From Oscillibacter sp. (GTDB lineage Bacteria > Bacillota > Clostridia > Oscillospirales > Oscillospiraceae): DNA of 24,728 nucleotides. The stretch covers positions 1 to 24,728 of the forward strand of contig JAAWIL010000009.1 in assembly GCA_022796315.1 (NCBI GenBank), written 5' to 3'. Under the pieces are notes generated by a model. The model searched no databases. It worked only from the letters and a program-made list of their open reading frames with translations, and had not been told where the DNA came from. The first letter of the stretch is position 1; each line of letters starts with the position of its first letter. The position numbers were made by a program, and so were the translations under genes. Below are positions 1 to 5,912 of this stretch, piece by piece.

Positions 1-95
1 CCGCAGGCATCCTGACGGATGGCAAGGATTTTTAACGCAGTCAGGGCGGAAAATACGCCGCCAAGACATGCGCGGGGAGATTTTAAACAGGCTCT
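1..95. repeat. Right part of a short inverted-terminal (MITE-like) repeat
   Basis: The first 28 bases are identical to the last 28 bases of the window. Positions 77-95 are the inverted complement, with one mismatch, of 24634-24652, so the two window ends together describe one element of about 162 bp with 19 bp terminal inverted repeats beginning AGAGCCTGTTTAA. The outer flank on both sides is TTA next to GAGCC/GGCTC, which would suit a short target duplication. No transposase is encoded. A short open frame runs through it but looks like chance. Called as a dispersed non-autonomous element; its true copy number cannot be seen here. Confidence 0.7.
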
Positions 96-178
96 TAGTA
101 TAATATACCCGGTCCGGATTGTCAAGAGGCTCTGCATACAGAGAATCCAATTACGGATTTTGTGGTGGTCCCCGCAGG

Positions 179-318
179 GGCGGGCAAAGCCCGCCAGCCC
201 ACGAAAGCGGGCTGTGGTCCGCCTAGGAAGTTCACCGTCAGGCCGTTTCACGGCCCCTGGGGCGCTTATGCGCCCCAGGGTTGGAAAGAAGCGTTTGCTT
301 CTTTCCAACTGTGGTGAC
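179..318 (-). repeat. Multi-hairpin intergenic repeat, copy 1 (3' of sigE)
   Basis: Read on the minus strand this is a chain of perfect stem-loops: 297-309 with 280-292 (13 bp), 270-279 with 256-265 (10 bp), 250-255 with 241-246 (6 bp), 209-213 with 196-200 (5 bp) and 189-195 with 179-185 (7 bp). Most of it matches the copy at 14031-14160, including the unpaired lead-in before the first stem and the ACTTCC box after the third. It lies just beyond the sigE terminator. The structure is seen directly; a role as a REP/BIME-like element or processed RNA is inference. Confidence 0.75.
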
Positions 319-339
319 GATACCAGCGCCGGTCCCTCG

Positions 340-375
340 AAAAACAGGCAGGGGCTCCCAACCCGCCCCTGCCTG
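340..375 (-). terminator. Rho-independent terminator of spoIIGA-sigE
   Basis: On the minus strand an 11 bp perfect GC-rich stem (365-375 with 345-355) with a 9-base loop is followed by five T residues. It starts 18 bases after the sigE stop codon. Confidence 0.85.
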
Positions 376-392
376 CGGGAGTCCTCTTCCGG

Positions 393-1079
393 TCAGCTCA
401 TCCGCAGAATCTCCTTCTTCAGCCGGGAGATGATCCGCTTTTCCAGACGTGAGATGTAGCTCTGGGAGATCCCCAGCTGGTCCGCCACCTCCTTCTGGGT
501 CTGCTCGCGCCCGCCGCCAAGGCCGAAGCGCAGGGTGATGATCTGCTTTTCCCGGGAGGACAGGGTGTTGATGGCCGCTGCCAGGAGACTGCGGTCCACA
601 TCCTCCTCAATGGGCCGCATGACCACGTCGGCGTCGGTGCCCAGCACGTCGGAGAGCAGCAGCTCGTTGCCGTCCCAGTCCGTATTCAGCGGCTCGTCAA
701 AGGAGACCTCCCCCTTCCGGCCCGCGTTCTTCCGCAGGTACATCAAAATCTCGTTTTCAATGCACCGGGAGGCGTAGGTGGCCAGCTTGATGTTCTTGTC
801 TGTCCGGTAGGTTCCCACCGCCTTGATGAGGCCGATGGTGCCGATGGAGATCAGATCCTCAATATTGATCCCTGTGTTCTCAAAGCGCCGGGCGATGTAC
901 ACCACCAGCCGCAGGTTGTGCTCAATCAGCTCCTGCCGGGCGGGCTCCTCCTTGATGCGGCCCAGAAGCTCCGCCTCCCGCTCCTTGGTCAGCGGCGGAG
1001 GCAGGGTGTCGCTGCCGCCGATATAGTGAACCGGCTGGATCAGGCCCAGCCGCTCCGCCAGCCATTGTAAGATCTTCAT
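393..1079 (-). CDS. sigE: RNA polymerase sporulation sigma factor SigE (pro-sigma-E)
   Basis: This 228-residue sigma-70 family protein is the early mother-cell sigma factor of endospore formation. The diagnostic stretch HYIGGSDTLPPPL (residues 18-30) corresponds to the processing region of Bacillus pro-sigma-E. Region 2 runs from about residue 53 to 118 (LRLVVYIARRF, then the IEDLISIGTIGLIKA core) and the region 4 helix-turn-helix from about 195 to 222 (EVADQLGISQSYISRLEK). The ATG at 1079 is preceded by GGGGAGGAG and overlaps the spoIIGA stop by four bases (ATGA), so a longer reading upstream into spoIIGA is rejected. The pro-sequence before HYIGG is about 17 residues, shorter than in B. subtilis. 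It should be membrane-held until cleaved by SpoIIGA. sigG, commonly the next gene, is not found in the remaining 390 bases. Confidence 0.96.
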   Translation of the reverse strand: MKILQWLAERLGLIQPVHYIGGSDTLPPPLTKEREAELLGRIKEEPARQELIEHNLRLVVYIARRFENTGINIEDLISIGTIGLIKAVGTYRTDKNIKLATYASRCIENEILMYLRKNAGRKGEVSFDEPLNTDWDGNELLLSDVLGTDADVVMRPIEEDVDRSLLAAAINTLSSREKQIITLRFGLGGGREQTQKEVADQLGISQSYISRLEKRIISRLKKEILRMS

Positions 1080-1954
1080 ACCGCTCCTCCCCTCGTTCCC
1101 TCTCCGCCCCAAAGGGCCGTATACCCATTCCCCAGCGCCGTGGGGGACAGCGCCGCCGGCACCGCCGCACAGCGCCGGCCGCAGATCTCCACCCAGTCGG
1201 TGCGGATCACCAGCAGCAGTCCCGCGCCGGTGCCCACCGCGTGATAGGGCAGCAGCCGGGGGTGCAGCCACGGCGCCGCCCGCACCAGCGGCTCCATCAG
1301 CTCCGCCGGCTGCCGGAGGCTCTCCGGCGTCAGCAGCTGCCGGACCTCCTTCGGAAATACGCCGTCCAGGGCCCCGGGGGCCGTCACCAGCACCGGCAGG
1401 CCGCTGCCGGGCTCCCGGAGGCTGTTTCCGCTGTCATGCAGCGCGGTCAGCGTCACCGTCCCGCCGCCCACGGAGAGGCGCACCGGCAGGAGCTCCCCGC
1501 GAATCCCATGGCGGGCCGCCGCCCGGAAGACCACCGTCAGCACGATCTCCACCGCCCCCGCAGCGATCAGCAGCACCTTGAGATCTACATCCGTGTAGAA
1601 GATTCCCCGCTCCGCCGGGAGGGCGCTGCCCGCCAGCAGTCCCAGGGCCAGCACGCAGCCCGCCATGGCGCAGGAGAGGCCGAACAGCAGCAGCGTCAGC
1701 CGGGCCAGCCGCTCCTCTCCGCCGTAGGCAATCAGGGCAATCAGCACCCCGGCCGCCAGCTTGATGGGGCTGGAGGCCAGAAAATCGCCCCCCGGCAGGA
1801 ACACCGCCGCCGCGTAGCCTCCCCCGGCCAGGGCCGCCAGAACGTACCGCAGCCGCCGCAGGGGAATCCCCGCCAGCCGGGCGGTGACCAGACACAGCAG
1901 GTAGTCCATGACGGCATTCAGCACAAATACGCTGTCTATGTACACAACAGTCAC
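1076..1954 (-). CDS. spoIIGA: Sporulation sigma-E processing peptidase SpoIIGA
   Basis: SpoIIGA is a septal-membrane aspartic protease that cleaves the pro-sequence of sigma-E when activated from the forespore side. The 292-residue product has about five hydrophobic segments in residues 1-145, then a cytoplasmic protease domain with the catalytic motif LHDSGNSL (Asp174). The B. subtilis enzyme is of similar size and uses a DxGN-type aspartate. The GTG start at 1954 is chosen because AAGGAGG sits at normal spacing and a TATAAT hexamer at 1977-1982 would place the transcript start downstream of any earlier ATG. It is translationally coupled to sigE by an ATGA overlap, matching the conserved spoIIGA-sigE operon. 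Confidence 0.93.
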   Translation of the reverse strand: MTVVYIDSVFVLNAVMDYLLCLVTARLAGIPLRRLRYVLAALAGGGYAAAVFLPGGDFLASSPIKLAAGVLIALIAYGGEERLARLTLLLFGLSCAMAGCVLALGLLAGSALPAERGIFYTDVDLKVLLIAAGAVEIVLTVVFRAAARHGIRGELLPVRLSVGGGTVTLTALHDSGNSLREPGSGLPVLVTAPGALDGVFPKEVRQLLTPESLRQPAELMEPLVRAAPWLHPRLLPYHAVGTGAGLLLVIRTDWVEICGRRCAAVPAALSPTALGNGYTALWGGEGTRGGAV

Positions 1955-1976
1955 GGCCCCGCCTCCTTCCTGCTCC

Positions 1977-2063
1977 ATTATAGGGCGCGTCCGGTGGAAA
2001 AGCCGTCGCAAAAGGGGACGGCCTTGGGGACCCGGGGCAATTTTTCTCTCGCCAACCGTCGCA
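1977..2063 (-). promoter_or_regulatory. Putative spoIIG-type promoter with two Spo0A-like boxes
   Basis: A consensus TATAAT lies at 1982-1977 on the minus strand, but no -35 hexamer is present at 17 bp. At about 22 bp spacing lies TGCGAC (2010-2005), part of an 8-base word CCGTCGCA (plus strand, 2003-2010) that recurs exactly at 2056-2063, 53 bp further upstream. The 7-mer CGTCGCA matches the Spo0A box TGTCGAA at 5 of 7 positions. Relative to a start near 1970 the words sit around -36 and -90. This resembles the known B. subtilis spoIIG layout, where Spo0A binds near -40 and -90 and the spacer is abnormally long. The TATAAT and the repeat are seen; Spo0A control is inference. Confidence 0.5.
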
Positions 2064-2077
2064 TTCTGTGGTATCCT
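2049..2077 (+). promoter_or_regulatory. Weak candidate sigma-A promoter of nth
   Basis: TCGCCA (2049-2054), 17 bases, then TATCCT (2072-2077) stand 19 bases before the nth ATG. Each hexamer deviates from consensus. One CCGTCGCA word falls inside the spacer, so the divergent nth and spoIIGA promoters may interfere. Confidence 0.3.
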
Positions 2078-2095
2078 GTAGGGAGAGGTGATCTT

Positions 2096-2731
2096 ATGAA
2101 ATCCAAGGCCGCCATCGGGCGCATCATCGAGACATTAAAAGGCATCTACCCGGATTCTCTCTGCTCGCTGCAATACGAGAAGGACTACGAACTGCTGTTT
2201 GCCGTGCGGCTGGCGGCCCAGTGCACCGACGAGCGGGTGAACAAGGTGACCCCGGCGCTCTACGCCCGCTTCCCCACCCTGGAGAGCTTCGCGGAGGCGG
2301 ACCCGGCGGAGGTGGGGCAGTACATCCACTCCTGCGGCTTTTTCAACGGGAAGGCCAGGGACATTGTGGCCTGCTCCCAAAAGCTCCTGGCGGAGCACGG
2401 CGGCAAGGTCCCGGACACCATGGAGGCCCTGACGGCGCTCCCCGGCGTGGGCCGCAAGACCGCCAACCTGATCCTGGGCGACGTATACGGACAGCCGGCC
2501 TACGTCTGCGACACCCACTGCATCCGCATCACCGGCCGCCTGGGAATCACCGACGGGTCCAAGGACCCGGTACAGGTGGAGCGGCAGCTGCGAAAGACGA
2601 TTCCCCCCGCAGAGTCCAACAACTTCTGCCACCGCATGGTTCTCTTCGGCCGGGATACCTGCACCGCCCGCAGTCCCCGCTGCGGAAACTGCCCCCTGAA
2701 ACAGGACTGCGACACCGGGAAAAAACTCTGA
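2096..2731 (+). CDS. nth: Endonuclease III (DNA glycosylase/AP lyase)
   Basis: Nth removes oxidised pyrimidines from DNA and cuts the abasic site in base excision repair. The 211-residue protein has the usual length. Visible features are the helix-hairpin-helix LPGVGRKTANLI (residues 115-126) with the catalytic Lys121, the catalytic Asp139 in CDTH, and the C-terminal 4Fe-4S loop C189-X6-C196-X2-C199-X5-C205. The ATG at 2096 follows GGGAGAGGTGATC. The gene diverges from spoIIGA, is followed directly by its own terminator and appears monocistronic. Confidence 0.97.
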   Translation: MKSKAAIGRIIETLKGIYPDSLCSLQYEKDYELLFAVRLAAQCTDERVNKVTPALYARFPTLESFAEADPAEVGQYIHSCGFFNGKARDIVACSQKLLAEHGGKVPDTMEALTALPGVGRKTANLILGDVYGQPAYVCDTHCIRITGRLGITDGSKDPVQVERQLRKTIPPAESNNFCHRMVLFGRDTCTARSPRCGNCPLKQDCDTGKKL

Positions 2732-2738
2732 AAACGGC

Positions 2739-2788
2739 CTGCGCCGGAGTCTGTCTGAAAAAACAGACCCCGGCGCAGTCACTTTTTT
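2739..2788 (+). terminator. Rho-independent terminator after nth
   Basis: CTGCGCCGG pairs with CCGGCGCAG and the inner GTCTGT with ACAGAC around an A-rich loop. A run of six T residues (2783-2788) follows. It starts eight bases after the nth stop. Confidence 0.9.
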
Positions 2789-2842
2789 GCCGCCGCCCTC
2801 ATATACTGGCCTGAGCAGCTTCAAGTGTGAACAGGAGGAACT

Positions 2843-3094
2843 ATGGACGATATGACCGCACGGCTGGCAGACCAGCTGAAACGAAACCCCTCAATGCTCC
2901 GCTCCCTCATGCAGTCCCGGGACGGCCAGTCCCTGATGCGGATGCTGAATAGCCAGGGCCCCGGACTGCAGCAGGCGGCTCAGGCCGCCGCCAAGGGCGA
3001 TTCCGCCCAGCTCTCGGAGATGGTCAACCGGCTCATGCAGAGCCCGGAGGGCGCCGCCCTGGTGGAGCGCATCAACAAGGCAGTACAGAAATAA
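2843..3094 (+). CDS. Small helical hypothetical protein, first of a three-gene cluster
   Basis: An 83-residue protein with no signal peptide or membrane segment. It is rich in Met, Gln, Leu and Arg and reads as short amphipathic helices (LADQLKRNPSMLRSLM; DGQSLMRMLN; QLSEMVNRLMQSPEGAALVERINKAVQK). I do not recognise a named family. The start is supported by ACAGGAGG six bases before the ATG. A TATACT hexamer at 2802-2807 may be its -10 element, with no good -35. It is followed 31 bases later by another small gene of similar style on the same strand, so the three probably form one transcript. Its helical layout resembles the N-terminal part of the next protein, so the two may interact or be related; that is inference. 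Confidence 0.8.
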   Translation: MDDMTARLADQLKRNPSMLRSLMQSRDGQSLMRMLNSQGPGLQQAAQAAAKGDSAQLSEMVNRLMQSPEGAALVERINKAVQK

Positions 3095-3125
3095 CGGATC
3101 ACATCCGGCGGTGGGAGGGACAGCC

Positions 3126-3515
3126 ATGGCGGAATTTGACGACAAGCTGAACAGCATCCTTGGAAATCCGGACGCTATGGCTCAGATTATGCAGCTGGCC
3201 CAATCCCTGGGCGGCGGGCAGGAGAGCCAGCAGCCCAGTCCTCCGCCGCCTCAGGCGCCCCCGGCGGCGCCCCAGGCATCGGGGGGCGGCGACCTGCTCT
3301 CCTCCCTTGCCGGCGGGCTGGACCCCAAATTCCTGATGCGGCTGATGCCCCTGATCCAGGAGCTGGGGGGCCAGCAGAACTCCAATGCCCGGCAGCTGCT
3401 GTTCGCCCTGCGGCCCTACTTAAAAGAGGAGCGGCAGGAGAAGGTGGAGCGGGCACTGCAGCTGGCCCGGCTGTTTCACATCGGGAAGAAAGTCCTGGCG
3501 GAATGGAGGGGATAA
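3126..3515 (+). CDS. Hypothetical protein with two helical parts joined by a Pro/Ala linker
   Basis: The 129-residue product has an N-terminal helical segment (residues 3-28, DDKLNSILGNPDAMAQIMQL), a Gln/Pro/Ala/Gly-rich linker (about 32-58) and a C-terminal helical domain (about 60-128) containing RQLLFALRPYLKEERQEKVE, a motif I associate with uncharacterised small proteins of Clostridia. No membrane segment or catalytic motif is seen. The start at 3126 is preferred over an in-frame ATG at 3111 because GGGAGGG lies at proper distance. The stop is three bases before the next start, and the RBS of gene three lies inside the end of this gene, so translation is likely coupled. Function unknown. 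Confidence 0.8.
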   Translation: MAEFDDKLNSILGNPDAMAQIMQLAQSLGGGQESQQPSPPPPQAPPAAPQASGGGDLLSSLAGGLDPKFLMRLMPLIQELGGQQNSNARQLLFALRPYLKEERQEKVERALQLARLFHIGKKVLAEWRG

Positions 3516-3518
3516 GGG

Positions 3519-3902
3519 ATGTACAACCGCTATATCCGCAACGACGACGGCGTCTACACCCGCATTCCCCAGGAGGAGAGCCCCCCGGCCTCCGGCCCGC
3601 CGCCGCCGGGAGCTGCGGGAAACGGGGCGCCGCCACCGCCACCGCCCGGAGGAGGGGCCCCGGAACCGGGACCACCGCCTCCTCCGCCACCGCCACCGCC
3701 GCCTCCTCCCCGCCCGCCTGGTGGGGGCGGAGGAGGCCGGTCAGACGGTCTCACCGGGATTCTACAGCATTTTTTGGACCAGCTCCATCTGGATCACGTA
3801 GACACCGGAGACCTGCTGCTTCTGGTACTGCTGTTCTTCCTCTTTCGGGAGGATGCGGACGAGGAGCTGCTGGTGGCCCTTGGCCTGCTGCTGATTCTAT
3901 AG
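3519..3902 (+). CDS. Proline-rich hypothetical protein with hydrophobic C-terminus
   Basis: The 127-residue product begins MYNRYIRNDDGVYTRI, followed by a long Pro/Gly stretch (about residues 20-74) with an uninterrupted run of 13 prolines, then a short helix (GILQHFLDQLHLDHV). It ends with two strongly hydrophobic leucine-rich segments (about 97-107 and 115-127) separated by REDADEE. The C-terminus could be a membrane anchor or hairpin, with the proline stretch as a spacer. No cleavable signal is present. The CCG/CCT-rich repeat DNA coding the proline run invites slippage and length variation. It is the last gene of the trio, and its stop codon touches a degenerate copy of the intergenic repeat. 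Function unknown. Confidence 0.75.
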   Translation: MYNRYIRNDDGVYTRIPQEESPPASGPPPPGAAGNGAPPPPPPGGGAPEPGPPPPPPPPPPPPPRPPGGGGGGRSDGLTGILQHFLDQLHLDHVDTGDLLLLVLLFFLFREDADEELLVALGLLLIL

Positions 3903-3941
3903 TCACCGCAGCTGAATAGAACCAAATGCTTCTTTTCAACC
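3902..3941 (+). repeat. Degenerate fragment of the multi-hairpin repeat, copy 3
   Basis: It begins GTCACCGCAGCTGAA inside the stop codon of the preceding gene and ends GCTTCTTTTCAACC, matching the first hairpin of the copies at 14031 and 318. The left arm has diverged (GAATAGAACC), so the stem is partly broken, and the later hairpins are missing. Confidence 0.55.
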
Positions 3942-3960
3942 GCATAGATTGACGATACGA

Positions 3961-3990
3961 AAAACGAGGACGGAAACCCGTCCTCGTTTT
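3961..3990. terminator. Bidirectional terminator between convergent genes
   Basis: A perfect 13 bp stem (AAAACGAGGACGG with its complement) around a 4-base loop has As on one flank and Ts on the other. It can therefore end transcription from the small-gene trio on the plus strand and from the envelope operon on the minus strand. Confidence 0.9.
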
Positions 3991-3992
3991 GT

Positions 3993-4742
3993 TCAATCCA
4001 ATGGCAGCAGCACCGTGCCGTCCGGCAGGGTGAAATCCGCCGCCGAGGGTTCCGCCTGGTCCACGGTCAGGGAGGCCATGCGGTATACCGCCTCCCCCTC
4101 CAGCAGCTTCTCCGCCGCCGCCAGCAGGCCGGTCTCCACGCTGACCCAATACCGCAGCACATAGTCCCCCTCCGCCGCCTCCACATAGATGCAGGGGATG
4201 CCGGAGGCCTCCCGGTAGTCCGCTGCGGTGATGCGCTCCGTCTCCAAGGTCAGAATCTCCTCATAGGTGGGAATGGGCTGCTCATGATCGGCGGTGATCG
4301 TTCCCACCGGAGCCGTATAGACCTGGTGCTCACTGTTGTACCAGATGGACACCGTCTCCGCCCCGGTGATGGTGTGGCGCACACGGCCGTCCGGCATGGT
4401 GCGGTCCGTCCGGGTCCAGGGCCCCACTGCGGCCACCGTCACCTCATAGGAGACGCTGCCGCCGCTCCAGAGGTGCTCCACCGTGACGGAGCGCCGGTAG
4501 CGCTCGGGCCTTTTCAGGGTCTCCACCGCCGCCTGAACCGTCTCCGGCGTCACCTCCACAACCGTCAGCCTGTCGCCAAAACCGGTGCTGTCCCCGCTCT
4601 GGTCCGGCACGGAGGCGGGGTCCGGCAGCACAATGGTCCCGGGCCGGTGGATGCTGCTGCCCAGCATCATGATCCCCAGCGCCACCGCCAGCGCCACAAA
4701 GACCCAAGTGATCCGGTTCAGCTTTCGTCTGTCCAAGCCCAT
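3993..4742 (-). CDS. Membrane-anchored extracytoplasmic protein of unknown function
   Basis: The 249-residue protein has a basic N-terminus and one hydrophobic segment (about residues 13-30), then an extracytoplasmic domain. It has no lipobox, so an uncleaved anchor is likely. The domain is rich in alternating beta-type segments (VEHLWSGGSVSYEVTVAAV; GAETVSIWYNSEHQVYTAPVG; YVLRYWVSVETGLLAAAEKL). This is compatible with a LolA-like half-barrel, but I cannot confirm that by eye. GGGAGG lies only three bases before the ATG, so the in-frame TTG two codons later may be the real start. It is the last gene of the envelope operon, 24 bases after wecB, so a role at the cell surface is likely. The exact function is not known. 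Confidence 0.75.
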   Translation of the reverse strand: MGLDRRKLNRITWVFVALAVALGIMMLGSSIHRPGTIVLPDPASVPDQSGDSTGFGDRLTVVEVTPETVQAAVETLKRPERYRRSVTVEHLWSGGSVSYEVTVAAVGPWTRTDRTMPDGRVRHTITGAETVSIWYNSEHQVYTAPVGTITADHEQPIPTYEEILTLETERITAADYREASGIPCIYVEAAEGDYVLRYWVSVETGLLAAAEKLLEGEAVYRMASLTVDQAEPSAADFTLPDGTVLLPLD

Positions 4743-4766
4743 CCTCCTCCCGCTTCCCCTGAGGGG

Positions 4767-5912
4767 TCAGGGGCAGTAGTCCTCCGGCCGGTCTCCCCGG
4801 CCAAAGTGCCATAGAATGGCGTCGGCAATCCGGCGGCAGGCCTGTCCGTCTCCATAGGGATTCACCGCGCGGGCCATCCTCCGGTAGGCTTCCCGGTCCC
4901 GGATCAGCCGCTGTGCCATGGTCACAATGTCGTCCTGGACCACGCCCGCCAGCTTGACGGTGCCGGCGGCCACGGCCTCGGGCCGCTCCGTCTCCCGGCG
5001 CAGCACCAGCACGGGCTTCCCCAGGGCCGGCGCCTCCTCCTGGAGGCCTCCGGAGTCCGTCAGCACCAGGTCGCACCGGGCCATGAGATTGTGCATCTCA
5101 CCGGGGGGCAGCGGGTCGGTCAGGTGGACCCTGGGGGCGCCCCGGAGATACCGGTCCACCGCCTCCCGCACCACCGGGCTCAGGTGAACCGGGTACACCA
5201 GCTCCACATCCCGGTCCTCCTCGGCGATCTGCCGCAGGGCCAGCATGATGTTCTTCATGGGTTCCCCGTAGTTCTCCCGGCGGTGGCAGGTGACCAGCAG
5301 GATCTTCTTCTCCCCGTAGGGCAGCCGGTTCAGCTCCTCCGCCGCGAAGCGGTAGTCCTCCCGGACGGTGGTCTTCAGGGCGTCGATCACCGTGTTGCCC
5401 GTGAGGAACAAATTCTCTGTATGGCCCTCCCGGATCAGGTTCTCCCGGTTGCTGGCGGTGGGGCAAAAGTGCAGGTCCGCCAGGTTGGACACCAGCACCC
5501 GGTTCATCTCCTCCGGGTAGGGGGCGTACTTGTCATAGGTCCGCAGGCCCGCCTCCACGTGTCCCACAGGGACCTGGTGGTAGAAGGCGGACAGGGCCCC
5601 GGCAAACGTCGTCGTGGTATCCCCGTGGACCAGGATCAGGTCCGGCCGCAGGGCCTCAATGGCTCCGTCCATCCCGGTGAGGCACTTGCTGGTGATGGTG
5701 GCCAGAGTCTGCCGGGGGGTCATGATGTCCAAATCCCAGTCGGGCCGGACGCCAAAGACCTCCAGCACGCCGTCCAGCATCTCCCGGTGCTGGGCGGTGA
5801 CGCAGCAAAGGCTCTCCACCCCCTCCCGGCCAGCCAGCTCCTGGACCAGGGGGCACATCTTGATGGCCTCCGGCCGGGTGCCGAAGACGCTCATAATCCG
5901 CAGGTTCTCCAT
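4767..5912 (-). CDS. wecB: UDP-N-acetylglucosamine 2-epimerase (non-hydrolysing)
   Basis: The enzyme interconverts UDP-GlcNAc and UDP-ManNAc, which feeds teichoic-acid linkage units and surface polysaccharides. At 381 residues it has standard length. Family motifs are FGTRPEAIK (residues 10-18), HGDTTTT (96-102), HVEAGLRT (118-125), CHRREN (209-214) and DSGGLQEE (286-293). These give the usual GT-B type two-domain fold with active-site Asp97, Glu120 and His210 in the expected contexts. The ATG follows the stop of the TagO/WecA gene with no gap (TAAATG), so the two are translationally coupled and act at the same entry point of glycopolymer synthesis. The alternative symbol mnaA applies in Gram-positives. 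Confidence 0.96.
   Translation of the reverse strand: MENLRIMSVFGTRPEAIKMCPLVQELAGREGVESLCCVTAQHREMLDGVLEVFGVRPDWDLDIMTPRQTLATITSKCLTGMDGAIEALRPDLILVHGDTTTTFAGALSAFYHQVPVGHVEAGLRTYDKYAPYPEEMNRVLVSNLADLHFCPTASNRENLIREGHTENLFLTGNTVIDALKTTVREDYRFAAEELNRLPYGEKKILLVTCHRRENYGEPMKNIMLALRQIAEEDRDVELVYPVHLSPVVREAVDRYLRGAPRVHLTDPLPPGEMHNLMARCDLVLTDSGGLQEEAPALGKPVLVLRRETERPEAVAAGTVKLAGVVQDDIVTMAQRLIRDREAYRRMARAVNPYGDGQACRRIADAILWHFGRGDRPEDYCP

Noticed and set aside
1080..1271. N-terminal extension of sigE
   Set aside because: It overlaps the spoIIGA coding sequence in another frame. The ATG at 1079 has a strong RBS and begins the expected pro-sequence.
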